Shown piece by piece: positions 46,854 through 56,593 of a stretch of 64,000 bases of DNA. The notes under the pieces are model-generated. The model ran no database searches and was not told the DNA's origin. It saw only the letters and a program-made list of their open reading frames with translations. Made by a program: the position numbers and the translations under genes. Positions within the stretch are counted from its first letter, which is position 1. Each line of letters opens with the position of its first letter. The DNA comes from Amycolatopsis lexingtonensis (GTDB lineage Bacteria; Actinomycetota; Actinomycetes; Mycobacteriales; Pseudonocardiaceae). The stretch is from assembly GCF_014873755.1 (NCBI RefSeq), contig NZ_JADBEG010000001.1, positions 4,342,501 to 4,406,500 of the forward strand, in the 5' to 3' direction.

Positions 46854-47731
46854 CGCGCCGCACCGCGCCGGAAGCGGTGTGCGTGCTCCTCGGCCCAGTC
46901 ACGGAACGTCCGGGCGGGCCGGCCGAGCACCTCGGCGACGGTGTCCGTGCGCGTCTCCGGCGTCTCGACCAGGGTCGCGAAGTACTCGAGCGCACCGTCG
47001 GCGTAGGTCGGCGGCCAGCCGGCCCCGACCATCGCGCGCCGCGCGTCGTCGTGCGCGACCTCGGCCCACGCGAGCTCGCGCCCGGCCGCCGCCCCGATGA
47101 TCCGCAGCTGTTCGGCCTGCGACAGCGCTTCGGGACCGGTCACGACGTACCGGCGATTCTCGTGGCCGTCCTCGGTGAGCGCGCGGACGCCGACGGCGGC
47201 CAGGTCGGCTTCGTGGACCGGCGTGCGGACGGCGTCACCGTAGGGGAACCGCACGACGTCGCCGCCCTCGAGCTGGCCGGCCCAGCCGAGCGCGTTGCAG
47301 GCGAACCCGGTGGTCTGCAGGAAGGTCCACGTCAGCCCGGCCTTCTCGATCTGCTGCTCGAGGTAGGCGTGGCAGTTGTTGTCCACCGGCTCCAGTCCGA
47401 TGTGGACACCGATCGACGAGACGAAAGCGACCCGCCCGGTGTACCGGCTGATCACCTCCAGCACGGCGGGCGCGGTGCTCACGTCGAGGGTGAAGAACGG
47501 CCACATGAGGAACACGCCGGTGACGCCGTCGAGGGCGGGCACCAGGCTTTCGGGTTCCGCCAGGTCGCCTTCGAAGACCTCGGTGCCGTCGGGGATCCGG
47601 TCCACGGCGGGGTCACCGGGCGGCACCAGCGCGCGGGCCGTCACCCCGGCTTCGAGGAGCTGGGCCAGCGCGTGCGGCCCGACGTTGCCGGTGGGCCCGA
47701 CGACCAGGACGGTCCGGGATTTCTCGGACAC
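46850..47731 (-). CDS. NmrA-like NAD(P)-binding oxidoreductase
   Basis: 293 residues. VLVVGPTGNVGPHALAQLLEAGVTARALVP is the Rossmann loop and VAFVSSIGVHIG, CHAYLEQQIEKAGLTWTFLQTTGFACN follow the NmrA/quinone-oxidoreductase pattern. Start GTG 47731 has AGGGAAAGGA upstream; an earlier GTG 12 codons away is less likely. It may reduce a quinone or act on the sugar; it is not a classical 4-ketoreductase. Confidence 0.82.
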   Translation of the reverse strand: MSEKSRTVLVVGPTGNVGPHALAQLLEAGVTARALVPPGDPAVDRIPDGTEVFEGDLAEPESLVPALDGVTGVFLMWPFFTLDVSTAPAVLEVISRYTGRVAFVSSIGVHIGLEPVDNNCHAYLEQQIEKAGLTWTFLQTTGFACNALGWAGQLEGGDVVRFPYGDAVRTPVHEADLAAVGVRALTEDGHENRRYVVTGPEALSQAEQLRIIGAAAGRELAWAEVAHDDARRAMVGAGWPPTYADGALEYFATLVETPETRTDTVAEVLGRPARTFRDWAEEHAHRFRRGAAR

Positions 47732-47763
47732 GGCTTTTCCTTTCCCTGAAGAGGATTCCGGTT

Positions 47764-48864
47764 TCACCGCGGCACCGCCCGCGCGCGCAGCACCGCGAGC
47801 CACCGCACCAGCACCCGCCGGGTCTGGGCCGGCTGGATCACCTCGTCGGCCGCCGGGGGCGGGCCATCGTGGCGCCAGGCGAGGCAGACGTCGGCGCCGA
47901 GCGGGCGGGAGTCCAGCGTCAGGCCGGTGCCGGCTTCCGCCGGGCGCAGCAGCAGCGAGACGCGGGGCGTGGTCGCCGCGCAGTACGCCGCCAGCAGGGC
48001 CGGGTGCGGCCGGACCGGCGGCACGTCCGCCACCGTGACGAGGGGGATCCCGAAGGTGTCGCAGAACCCGACGAACCGCGCCGCGTCGCCGGCGCCCGCC
48101 GCGCGGTCGCACGCCGCCACCAGGCCGACCGGGTGGCCGCCGATCCGGGCCAGCGCGCACCGGGTGCCCGGCCCGGTCCCGACGGTGACGCATTCGCCGT
48201 CGTCCACGACCTCCGCGATGAGATCGCCGACGTCGAGAGCGGACCGGTGGCGCACCAGGCGCTCCGGCGGGTCTTCGCACGGCTCGCCGCGGGGTGGTTC
48301 GCGCCGGTTCGGCGGCAGCAGGGCCAGCAGCCGCCGGACCTCCTCCAGGCACGTCGGCTCGTCGTCGTGCACGAACTGCGCCGTGGCCGGTGCCGCGGCA
48401 CCGCGGACGGCGAACACGAAGTCGGCCAGTGCCGCGCCGTAGGACGTGCCACCCGGGCAGGGCCCGAGCAGGACGGTGATCTGCGGGACGGTGCCCGCCA
48501 GCGCGGCCGCCCGGCGCAGCGTGCCGCCGTAACCGTCCGGTGCGGCGACGTCCTCCCGCACCCCCGCGCAGTCGTCGAGCGCCACGACCGGGGTGCCCTC
48601 GGCCAGCGCAGTGTCCAGGAGCCGCTGGATCCCCGCGGCGGACGCCTCGCCCAGCGCGCCGCCGGCGAACCGCAGGTCGTGCGCCCACAGGTGCACCAGG
48701 CGGCCCTCGACCTCGCCGCGCCCGGTGAGCACGCCGTCCCCGCGCTCGAGCTCGGTGAACGAGCCAGGGTCCAGCAGCAGGGAAATCCGTTCCCGGGCCG
48801 TGAGCAGGCACCGGTCGTGCCCGCGCGCCACGGCGCCGGGGTGTTCGAGCGTGTTCAGGCTCAT
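47764..48864 (-). CDS. compact acyl-CoA carboxylase carboxyltransferase-like protein
   Basis: 366 residues against about 520 for usual beta chains. The N-lobe has LTARERISLLLDPGSFTELE, SAAGIQRLLDTAL, and GPCPGGTSYGAALADFVFAVRG; the C-lobe has DTFGIPLVTVADVPP. About 150 residues of the standard fold are missing and the GGxxYGPA pockets are changed. In type II PKS clusters such genes raise malonyl-CoA supply. No biotin-carboxylase gene is in the window. Start ATG 48864 overlaps the exporter stop. Confidence 0.75.
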   Translation of the reverse strand: MSLNTLEHPGAVARGHDRCLLTARERISLLLDPGSFTELERGDGVLTGRGEVEGRLVHLWAHDLRFAGGALGEASAAGIQRLLDTALAEGTPVVALDDCAGVREDVAAPDGYGGTLRRAAALAGTVPQITVLLGPCPGGTSYGAALADFVFAVRGAAAPATAQFVHDDEPTCLEEVRRLLALLPPNRREPPRGEPCEDPPERLVRHRSALDVGDLIAEVVDDGECVTVGTGPGTRCALARIGGHPVGLVAACDRAAGAGDAARFVGFCDTFGIPLVTVADVPPVRPHPALLAAYCAATTPRVSLLLRPAEAGTGLTLDSRPLGADVCLAWRHDGPPPAADEVIQPAQTRRVLVRWLAVLRARAVPR

Positions 48865-50054
48865 CTGCTTCCTCCTCGAGACTCCGCGGCCGGGTGCCGC
48901 CATCCCGCTAGGGCGACGCCCGCGCCCGCGCCCCCCACCACCGCGACCACCATCCACACCGGACCGTCCAGGCCGGCCACCGCCACGCCCGCGAGCAGCA
49001 CGGTCACCGCGCCGAACTGCACGCAGCTCTGGTAGACCGGGACCGCCCTGGCCCGGGCCGCGGCCGGCAGCGCGGCCACCGCCTGCACGTTGAGCGCGCC
49101 GAAGGCGAACACGAACCCGATACCGGCGAGCACCAGCGTCGGGGCCAGCCGCGGGTAGCCGTCCCCCGGCAGCGGCAGCAGCTGCCAGGCGTAGCCCGCC
49201 GCGGCCGCCACCGCGCCGGCGGCGATCAGCCGGGCCGTGCCGATCGCCGCGACCAGCCGCGCGGTGACCGGCGAGGTCAGCGCGACCGGCAGGCACGCGG
49301 GCAGGCAGCCGGCGGCGACGGCGAGCGGGCTCCAGCCGCGTTCGTGCAGCGCGTAGGTCGTGACCAGCAGGGTCGTCAGGTACGTGCCGTTGAGCACCGC
49401 CGCGCCGAACGCCGAACGCGTGAACGGGCCGTTGCGCGCCAGTCCCCGCGGGAACGCCGCGACCGGCGCCCGCGGCGCGTCCGGGGGCACCACCGCGGCG
49501 GCGAGCCCGGCGAGGACCAGCGCGACGGGCGCCGGGAACAGCAGCACCCACCGCGGTCCGGCGCCGGCGAGCGCCCCCGACACCAGCAGGCCGGTGGTGA
49601 AGCCGGCCGCGCCGAACGCCGCGTACAGCGCCACCGCCCGCCGCTGCCGTTCGCCCTCGGGGACCGCGGCGGTGAGCACGGCCAGCCCGCCGGGCGCGGT
49701 GAGCGCGGCGCACGCGCCCTTGACCAGCCGGGCGGCCACGAGCACCGCGAAGTCGCCGGTCACCCCGGCGACCGCGGACGCGGCCGCGAAGCCGAGCAAC
49801 GCCGCCAGGTAGACCCGCCGGGTGCCGAACCGGGCCGCGAGCCACGGGCCCGCGGGCAGCACCGCCCCGAACCCGGCGGCGAACGCGGTCAGCAGCCACT
49901 GCGCCTGCCCCGGCCCGGCACCGAACGCCCCGGCCAGCGCCGGGAGCACGGGCACGAGCACCGACACCTCGAGCGCGTCGAGCAGCATCGTGCCGGCGAG
50001 CACGAACACCAGCGGCCGCGGGGCCGCGCGGACCGGACCTGCCGTCTGCGCCAC
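48861..50054 (-). CDS. MFS exporter
   Basis: 397 residues with about 12 helices. LAARFGTRRVYLAAL and the DALEVSVLVPVLPALA start are of the DHA1 drug-exporter type. It is placed between the PKS genes and the carboxyltransferase, which suggests product efflux or self-resistance. Confidence 0.85.
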   Translation of the reverse strand: MAQTAGPVRAAPRPLVFVLAGTMLLDALEVSVLVPVLPALAGAFGAGPGQAQWLLTAFAAGFGAVLPAGPWLAARFGTRRVYLAALLGFAAASAVAGVTGDFAVLVAARLVKGACAALTAPGGLAVLTAAVPEGERQRRAVALYAAFGAAGFTTGLLVSGALAGAGPRWVLLFPAPVALVLAGLAAAVVPPDAPRAPVAAFPRGLARNGPFTRSAFGAAVLNGTYLTTLLVTTYALHERGWSPLAVAAGCLPACLPVALTSPVTARLVAAIGTARLIAAGAVAAAAGYAWQLLPLPGDGYPRLAPTLVLAGIGFVFAFGALNVQAVAALPAAARARAVPVYQSCVQFGAVTVLLAGVAVAGLDGPVWMVVAVVGGAGAGVALAGWRHPAAESRGGSR

Positions 50055-50059
50055 GGTCC

Positions 50060-50824
50060 TCAGCCGCCCAGCAGGGTACCGCCGCTGGCGTCCACATAGG
50101 ACCCGGTGATCCAGCGGGCGCCGGGGCCGGCGAGGAACTCGACGACGGCGGCGACGTCGTCGGTCTCCCCCACCCGGCCGAACGCCGAGAGCGACGCCAT
50201 CTGCGCGACGGCTTCGGCGTTGCGGAAGACCGGCGACCCGTTGTCGGTGATGCCCGGCCCGACGCTGTTCACGGTGATCCCGCGCGGGCCGAGGTGCTTG
50301 GCGAAGTGCAGGGTCAGCTGGTCGACCGCGCCCTTGGTCATCGCGTACGCGACCTCCTGCGGGTTCGCGAAGCGGGTCAGGCCCGACGAGATGTTCACGA
50401 TCCGGCCGCCGTCGGGCAGGTTCCGCAGCGCGCGCTGGACGAGGAAGAACGGCGCCTTGGCGTTGACCGCGTAGAGCCGGTCGAACTGCTCGGGCGTGAT
50501 GTCCTCCGGGGCCACCCCGCCCATCACGCCGGCGTTGTTGACCAGGATGTCGAGGTCGGTACTCCCGGTGCGCTCCTTGAGCCCGAGTTCGAGCGCGAGG
50601 AACAGTTCGTGGACGCCGCCGGGCGCGGCCAGGTCGGCGCCCACCGCGAACGCGCGCCCGCCGTCGCCCTCGATGGCCGCCACGACCTCGGCGGCCGCGG
50701 CCTCGTTTTCCGCGTAGTGCACGGCGACGAGCGCGCCGGCACGGGCGAGGCGCTCGGCGGTCGCGCGGCCGATGCCGCGGCTCGACCCGGTGACCAGCGC
50801 GGTCTTTCCGCTCAGCTGAGCCAT
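50060..50824 (-). CDS. separately translated reductase part of the PgaM-like protein (internal start)
   Basis: 254 residues from the internal ATG (MAQLSGKTALVTGSSRGIG), in the same frame as the fusion. The site AGGAGGACGGAAATG matches the anti-Shine-Dalgarno. This start is what a gene finder would take for a separate SDR, but no stop codon separates it from the oxygenase. Two products from one gene are expected. Confidence 0.75.
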   Translation of the reverse strand: MAQLSGKTALVTGSSRGIGRATAERLARAGALVAVHYAENEAAAAEVVAAIEGDGGRAFAVGADLAAPGGVHELFLALELGLKERTGSTDLDILVNNAGVMGGVAPEDITPEQFDRLYAVNAKAPFFLVQRALRNLPDGGRIVNISSGLTRFANPQEVAYAMTKGAVDQLTLHFAKHLGPRGITVNSVGPGITDNGSPVFRNAEAVAQMASLSAFGRVGETDDVAAVVEFLAGPGARWITGSYVDASGGTLLGG

Positions 50825-52018
50825 TTCCGTCCTCCTGGGGGTGGTGGGGCCGGCGCCGGGGCGCGCGGCCGGGCGTGGGGTGTCGAGCGAGCTGATCGCC
50901 GCGGCGAGGTGCCGGCGCACCGGCCCGAGCTCGAGCAGCTCCCCGACCACTTCGCGCAGCGCCTCGACCTCCGGGCCGCCGAGCAGCAGGTTCGCCTGTG
51001 CTTCGATGCCGGCGAGCGCGCGCCGCCCGACCGCGTGCCGGACGTCGTGGTAGCCCGCCAGCAGCGCTTCATCGGGCTCGCCGGTGAACTGGGCCGCCAG
51101 CCGCGGGGCCAGCTCCGCGGCGTCCTGGAGGCCGAGGTTGATCGCCTGGCCGCCGACCGGGAGCTGCGCGTGGGCCGCGTCGCCCGCCAGCACGATCCGG
51201 CCCGCGCGGTACCGCTCCGCCTGCCGCCGGACGTCCCCGAAAGCGTTGACCCACAAGGCTTCGCCGTGCGAGACGTCCTCGCCGGTGACGTGGCGCCACA
51301 CCTCGGCGAACTCGGCGAACCCGGGCTCCCCCGGCGACGTGCGCGGGGCGCGGCCGTACTCGTGGACCATGAGCCGGGTCGTCCCGTCCGGCCCGCGCGA
51401 GGCGATCGCGAGCCCGGCGGGCCGCCGTTCGAAGCGCCGGTCCGGCACGTCGATCCCGCGGACGTCGGCCCGCAGCAGCTCCCGCTGGGCGTCGTGGCCG
51501 GGGAAACCGATGCCGGCCAGCCGGCGCACGGTGCTGTCCTCGCCGTCGCAGCCGGCGACGAAGGCCGCCCGCCACCGGACCGGCCCGGCCGGGCCGATCG
51601 CGGTCACCTCGACGTGGGTCCCGTGCTCGGTCAGCGCGGTGACCCGGTGCCCGCGGCGCAGGTCCGCGCCGCGGGCCACCGCCCGCCGGGCGAGCACGGC
51701 TTCGACCTCGGTCTGCGGCGCTTTCCACTGCCCCGCATAAGGGTGTGCCGGATCGGCCTCGGCCAGGTCGAGCCCGAGCCCGCCGAAGTGGCCCGCCCCG
51801 CCGCGCGATGGCGGTCCCAGCTCGTCGAGCAGCCCGCGTTCGGCGAACAGCTCCATCGTGCGGGCGTGCAGCGTCGACGCGCGGGACTCGGTGTGCGGCG
51901 CGGTCCGCTGCTCCAGCACGGTCACCGCGACGCCGGCGGCGCTCAAGTCGTGCGCCAGCAGCAAACCGGCCGGGCCGGCGCCGACGACGAGGACGTCGGC
52001 GGCCTCGGGGCGGGTCAC
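50060..52018 (-). CDS. PgaM/UrdM-like fused flavin oxygenase-SDR reductase
   Basis: 652 residues in one uninterrupted frame. Residues 1-398 are a PHBH-type FAD monooxygenase: VLVVGAGPAGLLLAHDLSAAG, VAGCDGEDSTVR and GRIVLAGDAAHAQLPVGGQAINLGLQDA. Residues 399-652 are an SDR: KTALVTGSSRGIGRATAERL, NNAGVMGG and YAMTKGAVDQL. An internal ATG at 50824 is preceded by AGGAGG at ideal spacing, so the reductase is probably also made alone, as shown for PgaM. In angucyclines this pair does the C12 hydroxylation and C6/C12b steps. Confidence 0.88.
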   Translation of the reverse strand: MTRPEAADVLVVGAGPAGLLLAHDLSAAGVAVTVLEQRTAPHTESRASTLHARTMELFAERGLLDELGPPSRGGAGHFGGLGLDLAEADPAHPYAGQWKAPQTEVEAVLARRAVARGADLRRGHRVTALTEHGTHVEVTAIGPAGPVRWRAAFVAGCDGEDSTVRRLAGIGFPGHDAQRELLRADVRGIDVPDRRFERRPAGLAIASRGPDGTTRLMVHEYGRAPRTSPGEPGFAEFAEVWRHVTGEDVSHGEALWVNAFGDVRRQAERYRAGRIVLAGDAAHAQLPVGGQAINLGLQDAAELAPRLAAQFTGEPDEALLAGYHDVRHAVGRRALAGIEAQANLLLGGPEVEALREVVGELLELGPVRRHLAAAISSLDTPRPAARPGAGPTTPRRTEMAQLSGKTALVTGSSRGIGRATAERLARAGALVAVHYAENEAAAAEVVAAIEGDGGRAFAVGADLAAPGGVHELFLALELGLKERTGSTDLDILVNNAGVMGGVAPEDITPEQFDRLYAVNAKAPFFLVQRALRNLPDGGRIVNISSGLTRFANPQEVAYAMTKGAVDQLTLHFAKHLGPRGITVNSVGPGITDNGSPVFRNAEAVAQMASLSAFGRVGETDDVAAVVEFLAGPGARWITGSYVDASGGTLLGG

Positions 52019-52944
52019 GGCCGCGCTTCCGCGTGGTCCTTCGCGAAGCCGAGCGTGGCCCGGCTGTTGGTGCTCAGCGCGGTCCGGACGAACTCGCGGG
52101 CCTCGGCGACCCCCGCGCCGTCCCCGAGCACCTTCGCGATGTTCGCCGTGTTGAGCACGACGGTGTGCTCCGACGACGCCGTCGTGCCGCCACCGGGCTC
52201 CTCGGCGAAGTCCCAGCGGCCGGTGTGCAGCGTCATCAGCGCGGGCAGCGTGGTCTGCTTGTAGACGATCCGGTGGTGCGGGAAGCACACCCGGACCGAC
52301 TCGGTGGTGTGCACCGAACCGTCCTTCGCGCGGGTGTCCATCCGCAGCACCTGCAGGCCGGGGCTCGGCTCGCGCAGGTCGACCGACGAGACGTGCGGCA
52401 GCCGCTCGGCCCACAGCGCGGCCTGGTCGACGAAGTCGTAGACGTCCTTGGCCGGGGCGTCGATCCGGACGGTGTCGGTGAAGGAGAACGTCAGCTCGGG
52501 GTTGGTCACCAGCTCGACGTTGTGCTTGAGCGCGGCCAGTTCCGACCGGCTGTTGGTGTCCACCGCCCGGTCGATCCACGCCAGGCCGCCCGGGTCGTCG
52601 CCGACCGCGCGGTAGGCGTGCAGCAGCCGCACCTTCGCCGTCGCCGCCGACACCGGTTCGACGATCCACGTGCCGCTCATCTCGGCGACCGGCGGCGTGG
52701 AAACCTCTTGGTGGAAGGAGATCCGCCGGGCCGCCGGGTCGAGTTCGCGGCGCGAGGTCCAGTTCTTGGGCTCGCCGTTGGCGGTCGCCCAGATCCGGAT
52801 CCGCTCGGTGCCCTCGCCCCGCTCGACGTGGTCGACGAAGACCGTCGGCGGGAAGATCCGCGGCCAGTTCGCCACTTCCGCGACGAGCCGGTAGACCTCG
52901 TCCGCGGGCGCGTCGACCAGGATCTCGTGTTCCGCTTCGCGCAT
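52015..52944 (-). CDS. didomain polyketide aromatase/cyclase
   Basis: 309 residues, two START/SRPBCC domains: EHEILVDAPADEVYRLVAEVANWPRIFPPTV (about 4-34) and TDTVRIDAPAKDVYDFVDQAALWAERLPHV (about 155-190). Didomain ARO/CYCs act on C9-reduced chains, guiding first-ring aromatisation. The adjacent ketoreductase fits. GTGA overlap with the PgaM-like gene. Confidence 0.93.
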   Translation of the reverse strand: MREAEHEILVDAPADEVYRLVAEVANWPRIFPPTVFVDHVERGEGTERIRIWATANGEPKNWTSRRELDPAARRISFHQEVSTPPVAEMSGTWIVEPVSAATAKVRLLHAYRAVGDDPGGLAWIDRAVDTNSRSELAALKHNVELVTNPELTFSFTDTVRIDAPAKDVYDFVDQAALWAERLPHVSSVDLREPSPGLQVLRMDTRAKDGSVHTTESVRVCFPHHRIVYKQTTLPALMTLHTGRWDFAEEPGGGTTASSEHTVVLNTANIAKVLGDGAGVAEAREFVRTALSTNSRATLGFAKDHAEARP

Positions 52945-52971
52945 GGTCGTCCTCCAGTCCCTCTCGCCGGA

Positions 52972-53757
52972 TCAGAAGTTGCCGAGCCCGCCGCAGACGT
53001 TGAGCGCCTGCGCGGTGATCGAGGCCGCGGTGTCGGTCACCAGGTAGCCGACGAGGCCGGCGACCTCGTCCGGCGTCGAGTAGCGGCCGAGCGGGATCTT
53101 GGCCTCGAACTTCTTCAGCACCTCGTCCTCGGACGTCCCGTACGCGGCCGCGTAGCCCTGCCGCACCCGTTCGGCCATCGGGGTTTCCACGTAGCCGGGG
53201 CACACCGCGTTGACGGTGATGCCGGTCGGGGCCAGCTCGTTGCCCAGCGCCTTGGTGAACCCGACGACCCCGTGCTTGGACGCCGAGTACGGCGCGCCCA
53301 GCACGACGCCTTGTTTTCCCGCGGTGGAAGCGATGTTGACGATCCGGCCGTGGCCGGCCGCCGCCATGCCCCCGGTGGTGAGGACCTCGCGGGTCATCCG
53401 GAACACGCTGGTGAGGTTGGTCTCGATGACGTCGAGCCACAGCTCGTCGGCGATCTCCGCGGTGACGCCGCCGCCCGATCGGCCGGCGTTGTTGACGAGC
53501 ACGCCGACCGGGCCGTACCGGTCGACGGCGGCGCGCACGAACGCGGTGACGTCCTCGCCGGACCGCACGTCGCACGCGGCGCCGTCGGCCTCGAAGCCGG
53601 CGTCGCGCAGTTCCTTCACGGTGGTGGCGACGTTCTCGGCGGTGCGCGCGCCGAGGAACACGCGCAAGCCCTGGCGAGCCAGCAGCTTGCTCACCGCGAG
53701 CCCGATCCCGCTCGTGGCGCCGGTGACGACCGCGGTGCGGCCTTCCTGGTCGGTCAT
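52972..53757 (-). CDS. type II PKS C9 ketoreductase
   Basis: 261 residues of SDR fold: TAVVTGATSGIGLAVSKLLARQGL, NNAGRSGGGVTAEI, IVNIASTAGKQGVVLGAPYSASKHGVVGFTKAL (catalytic Ser, Tyr, Lys) and VNAVCPGYVETPMAERVRQGYA, the ActIII signature. It reduces the C9 carbonyl of the nascent decaketide. It starts at ATG 53757, 32 bp after acp. Confidence 0.95.
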   Translation of the reverse strand: MTDQEGRTAVVTGATSGIGLAVSKLLARQGLRVFLGARTAENVATTVKELRDAGFEADGAACDVRSGEDVTAFVRAAVDRYGPVGVLVNNAGRSGGGVTAEIADELWLDVIETNLTSVFRMTREVLTTGGMAAAGHGRIVNIASTAGKQGVVLGAPYSASKHGVVGFTKALGNELAPTGITVNAVCPGYVETPMAERVRQGYAAAYGTSEDEVLKKFEAKIPLGRYSTPDEVAGLVGYLVTDTAASITAQALNVCGGLGNF

Positions 53758-53789
53758 TCCTGCTCCCGTCGTCGTGGGGGTGGCCCGGT

Positions 53790-54050
53790 TCAGGCGTGGA
53801 CCTTCGCCAGGTGCTCGTTCACCAGCTCGACCAGCGCCCGGGGCGTCGTGGCCTCCGCCAGCGCGGACTCGTCGAGGGTCAGGCCGTACTCGCGCTCGAT
53901 CCGGCCGGCGGTTTCCAGCAGCGCCAGCGAGTCGTAGCCCAGCTCGGCGAACTCGACGCCGGCGGGATCGCCGGCCGGCTCTTCGGTGTCCCCCGAACCC
54001 TCGCGCAGGATCCGCATCAGGTCGTCGAGGGTGAATCCCTTGTCGGACAT
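53790..54050 (-). CDS. acyl carrier protein
   Basis: 86 residues. The phosphopantetheine Ser41 lies in ELGYDSLALLE. The helical pattern is typical of type II PKS ACPs (TLDDLMRILRE at the start, EHLAKVHA at the end). It carries the growing polyketide between the KS/CLF pair and the tailoring enzymes. Confidence 0.96.
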   Translation of the reverse strand: MSDKGFTLDDLMRILREGSGDTEEPAGDPAGVEFAELGYDSLALLETAGRIEREYGLTLDESALAEATTPRALVELVNEHLAKVHA

Positions 54051-54059
54051 GCCTTCCTC

Positions 54060-55328
54060 TCACTTCTTTCCACTGTGGACGGTGCGGACGAGCAGCGCCG
54101 AGTTGAACCCGTTGCCCCGGGCGAGGACCAGTGCCGACCGCAGCGGGCGCTCGCGCGCCTCGGTGACCAGGTCGAGGTCGAGCCCGGCGGCCGGGCGGAC
54201 GCCGGTGGCCGGCGGGATGACGCCGTGGCGCAGGGAAAGCAGCGCCGTGGCGAGGTCGAGCGCGCCCGCCCCGGAGCACAGGCGCCCGGTCAGCGTCTTC
54301 GGCGCGGTCACCGGTACGCCGTGCGGGCCGAACACGGCGCGGATCGCCGCCGCCTCGGCGCGGTCGAGCTCCGGAACGGCGGCCGCGTCGGCGAACACGA
54401 CGTCGACCTCGGCCGCGGTGGCGCCGGCGTCGGCCAGCGCGAGCTCGATCGCCCGTCGCAGCCCGGGTTCGCCGCCGCTGCCGGGCGGCGGGTCGAAGGT
54501 CGCCGCGTGCCCGGCGAGCTCGCCGTAGACCCCGGCGCCGCGGGCTTCGGCGGCCGCGAGCGGCTCGACCACCAGCAGGGCACCGCCCTCGCCGGGCACG
54601 TGCCCGGCCGCCGCGGCGTCGAACGGCAGGTAGGCCCGCCGCGGGTCGTCGCTCGTGCTCAGCGTGCCGGCGGCCAGCTGCGCCGCCCAGCCCCACGGGC
54701 AGATCGACGCGTCCATCCCGCCGGAGACCACCAGGCCGGTGCCCTTGCGGATCTGGCGGCGGGCCTGCGCGACGGCGTCGAGGCCGCCCGCCTGGTCGCT
54801 CACCACCACGCCGCTGGGCCCGCGCATCCCGTGCCGGATGGAGATCTGGCCGCTGTTGACGGCGTAGAACCACGCGAACGACTGGTAGGCGCTGACGTAC
54901 TTGCCGCCGCGGGACCACAGGTTGCGCAGCTCGTTCTGCCCGAACTCGAAGCCACCGGACGAGCTCGCGGTGACCACGCCCATGCTGAAGGACGGCTGCT
55001 CGGCCGGGTTCACCCCGGCGTCGGCCAGTGCCTCGTCGGCGGCGACCAGCGCGAGCTGGGTCATCAGGTCGGTCTGCGGCAGCAGCCGTCCCGGCAGGTG
55101 CTCGGCCGGGTCGAACCCGGTGACCTGCCCGGCCAGCCGCGCCGGGTAGCGGGCGGGGTCGAAGCGGGTGATCCGGCGGATCGCGGACTCGCCGTCGCGG
55201 GTGGCGCTCCAGTGCCGTCCCGCGTCCAGCCCGGTCGGGGCCGTGACGCCGATCCCGGTCACGACGACCGGCCCGGTGCCCGTGTGCTCCGCCGCGTCGG
55301 GCGCCGGCCGCGGCTCGACCGCGGTCAC
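54060..55328 (-). CDS. ketosynthase chain length factor (KS beta)
   Basis: 422 residues. The active Cys of ketosynthases is replaced by Gln179 in [12 protein letters not shown], the CLF hallmark. It dimerises with KS alpha to fix chain length; a decaketide is expected from the angucycline context. GTG start at 55328 overlaps the KS alpha stop (GTGA). Confidence 0.96.
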   Translation of the reverse strand: MTAVEPRPAPDAAEHTGTGPVVVTGIGVTAPTGLDAGRHWSATRDGESAIRRITRFDPARYPARLAGQVTGFDPAEHLPGRLLPQTDLMTQLALVAADEALADAGVNPAEQPSFSMGVVTASSSGGFEFGQNELRNLWSRGGKYVSAYQSFAWFYAVNSGQISIRHGMRGPSGVVVSDQAGGLDAVAQARRQIRKGTGLVVSGGMDASICPWGWAAQLAAGTLSTSDDPRRAYLPFDAAAAGHVPGEGGALLVVEPLAAAEARGAGVYGELAGHAATFDPPPGSGGEPGLRRAIELALADAGATAAEVDVVFADAAAVPELDRAEAAAIRAVFGPHGVPVTAPKTLTGRLCSGAGALDLATALLSLRHGVIPPATGVRPAAGLDLDLVTEARERPLRSALVLARGNGFNSALLVRTVHSGKK

Positions 55329-56593
55329 GCCGCCGCCCCGGGCCGGGTCAGCACGATCGCGCTCTGGAACCCGCCGAAGCCGCTGCCGACCGACAGCACG
55401 GTGTCGGTCCGGTGCTCGCGCGCGGTCACCGGGACGTAGTCGAGGTCGCACTCGGGGTCGGGGGTGTGCAGGTTCGCCGTCGGCGGCACGACGTTTTCGC
55501 GCATCGCCAGCACCGACGCGGCGACCTCGATCGAGCCGATCGCGCCGAGCGAGTGGCCGACCATCGACTTCACCGAGCTGACCGGGACCCGGTGGGCGTG
55601 CTCCCCCAGGCTCAGCTTGAAGGCGGCCGTTTCGTGCCGGTCGTTCTGGCGGGTGCCCGAGCCGTGCGCGTTGACGTAGTCGACGGCTTCGGGGGCCAGC
55701 CGGGCTTCGCCGAGCGCCACCCGGATCGCCTCGGCCATTTCGCGGCCGTCCGGGCGCAGGCCGGTCATGTGGTAGGCGTTGCACCGCGAGGCGAACCCGG
55801 CGACCTCGGCGTACACCTGGGCGCCGCGGCGGCGAGCGCTTTCCAGTTCCTCCAGCACGAACATCGCGGACCCCTCGCCGAGCACGAACCCGTTGCGGGT
55901 GCCGTCGAACGGCCGCGAAGCGTGCTCCGGGTCGTCGTTGCGCGGGGTGGTCGCCTTGATCGCGTCGAAGCAGGCGACCGTGATCGGGCTGATCGGCGCG
56001 TCGGTGGCGCCGGCCAGCACGACGTCGGCGCTGCCTTCGCGGATCAGCTCGGTCGCGTGGCCGACCGCGTCGAGCCCGGACGTGCAGCCGGTGGACACCA
56101 CCGAGACCGGGCCGCCCGCCCCGACCGTCCAGGCCACTTCCGCGGCGAAGGAGCTGGGGACGAAGTAGTTGTACAGGTGCGGCACGGCGTACTCGTGGTC
56201 GACGAGCTCCAGCCGGCCGCCGTCGGACACGGTCCGGTACTCCTGGTCCAGCCCGGTCGTCGCGCCGACCGCGCTGCCGACCGTCACGCCGAGCCGGTGC
56301 GGGGGCAGGCCGGCGAACTCCAGCCCGCTGTCGGCCACCGCTTCGCGCGCGGTGACCACGGCGAGCTGCGCCGCGCGGTCCATCCGCCGGATCTCCTGCG
56401 GGCTCAGCCCGAGCAGCTCCGCGTCGAAGTCGATCTCCGCGGCCACCTGGGACCGGAACGGCGACGGGTCGAAGAAGCTGATCCGCCGCGTCGCGGTCCG
56501 CCCTTCGGACAGCAGGCTCCAGAAGTCCTTCACGCCGACGCCGCCGGGCGCGGTGACCCCGACGCCGGTCACGACCACGCGCCGGGCCGTCAC
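55325..56593 (-). CDS. ketosynthase KS alpha
   Basis: 422 residues. Active Cys170 is in [14 protein letters not shown]; the catalytic His residues are in [12 protein letters not shown] and [12 protein letters not shown]. The start [18 protein letters not shown] is normal for the family. It elongates the ACP-bound chain with malonyl units. GTGA overlap with the cyclase gene upstream. Confidence 0.97.
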   Translation of the reverse strand: MTARRVVVTGVGVTAPGGVGVKDFWSLLSEGRTATRRISFFDPSPFRSQVAAEIDFDAELLGLSPQEIRRMDRAAQLAVVTAREAVADSGLEFAGLPPHRLGVTVGSAVGATTGLDQEYRTVSDGGRLELVDHEYAVPHLYNYFVPSSFAAEVAWTVGAGGPVSVVSTGCTSGLDAVGHATELIREGSADVVLAGATDAPISPITVACFDAIKATTPRNDDPEHASRPFDGTRNGFVLGEGSAMFVLEELESARRRGAQVYAEVAGFASRCNAYHMTGLRPDGREMAEAIRVALGEARLAPEAVDYVNAHGSGTRQNDRHETAAFKLSLGEHAHRVPVSSVKSMVGHSLGAIGSIEVAASVLAMRENVVPPTANLHTPDPECDLDYVPVTAREHRTDTVLSVGSGFGGFQSAIVLTRPGAAA

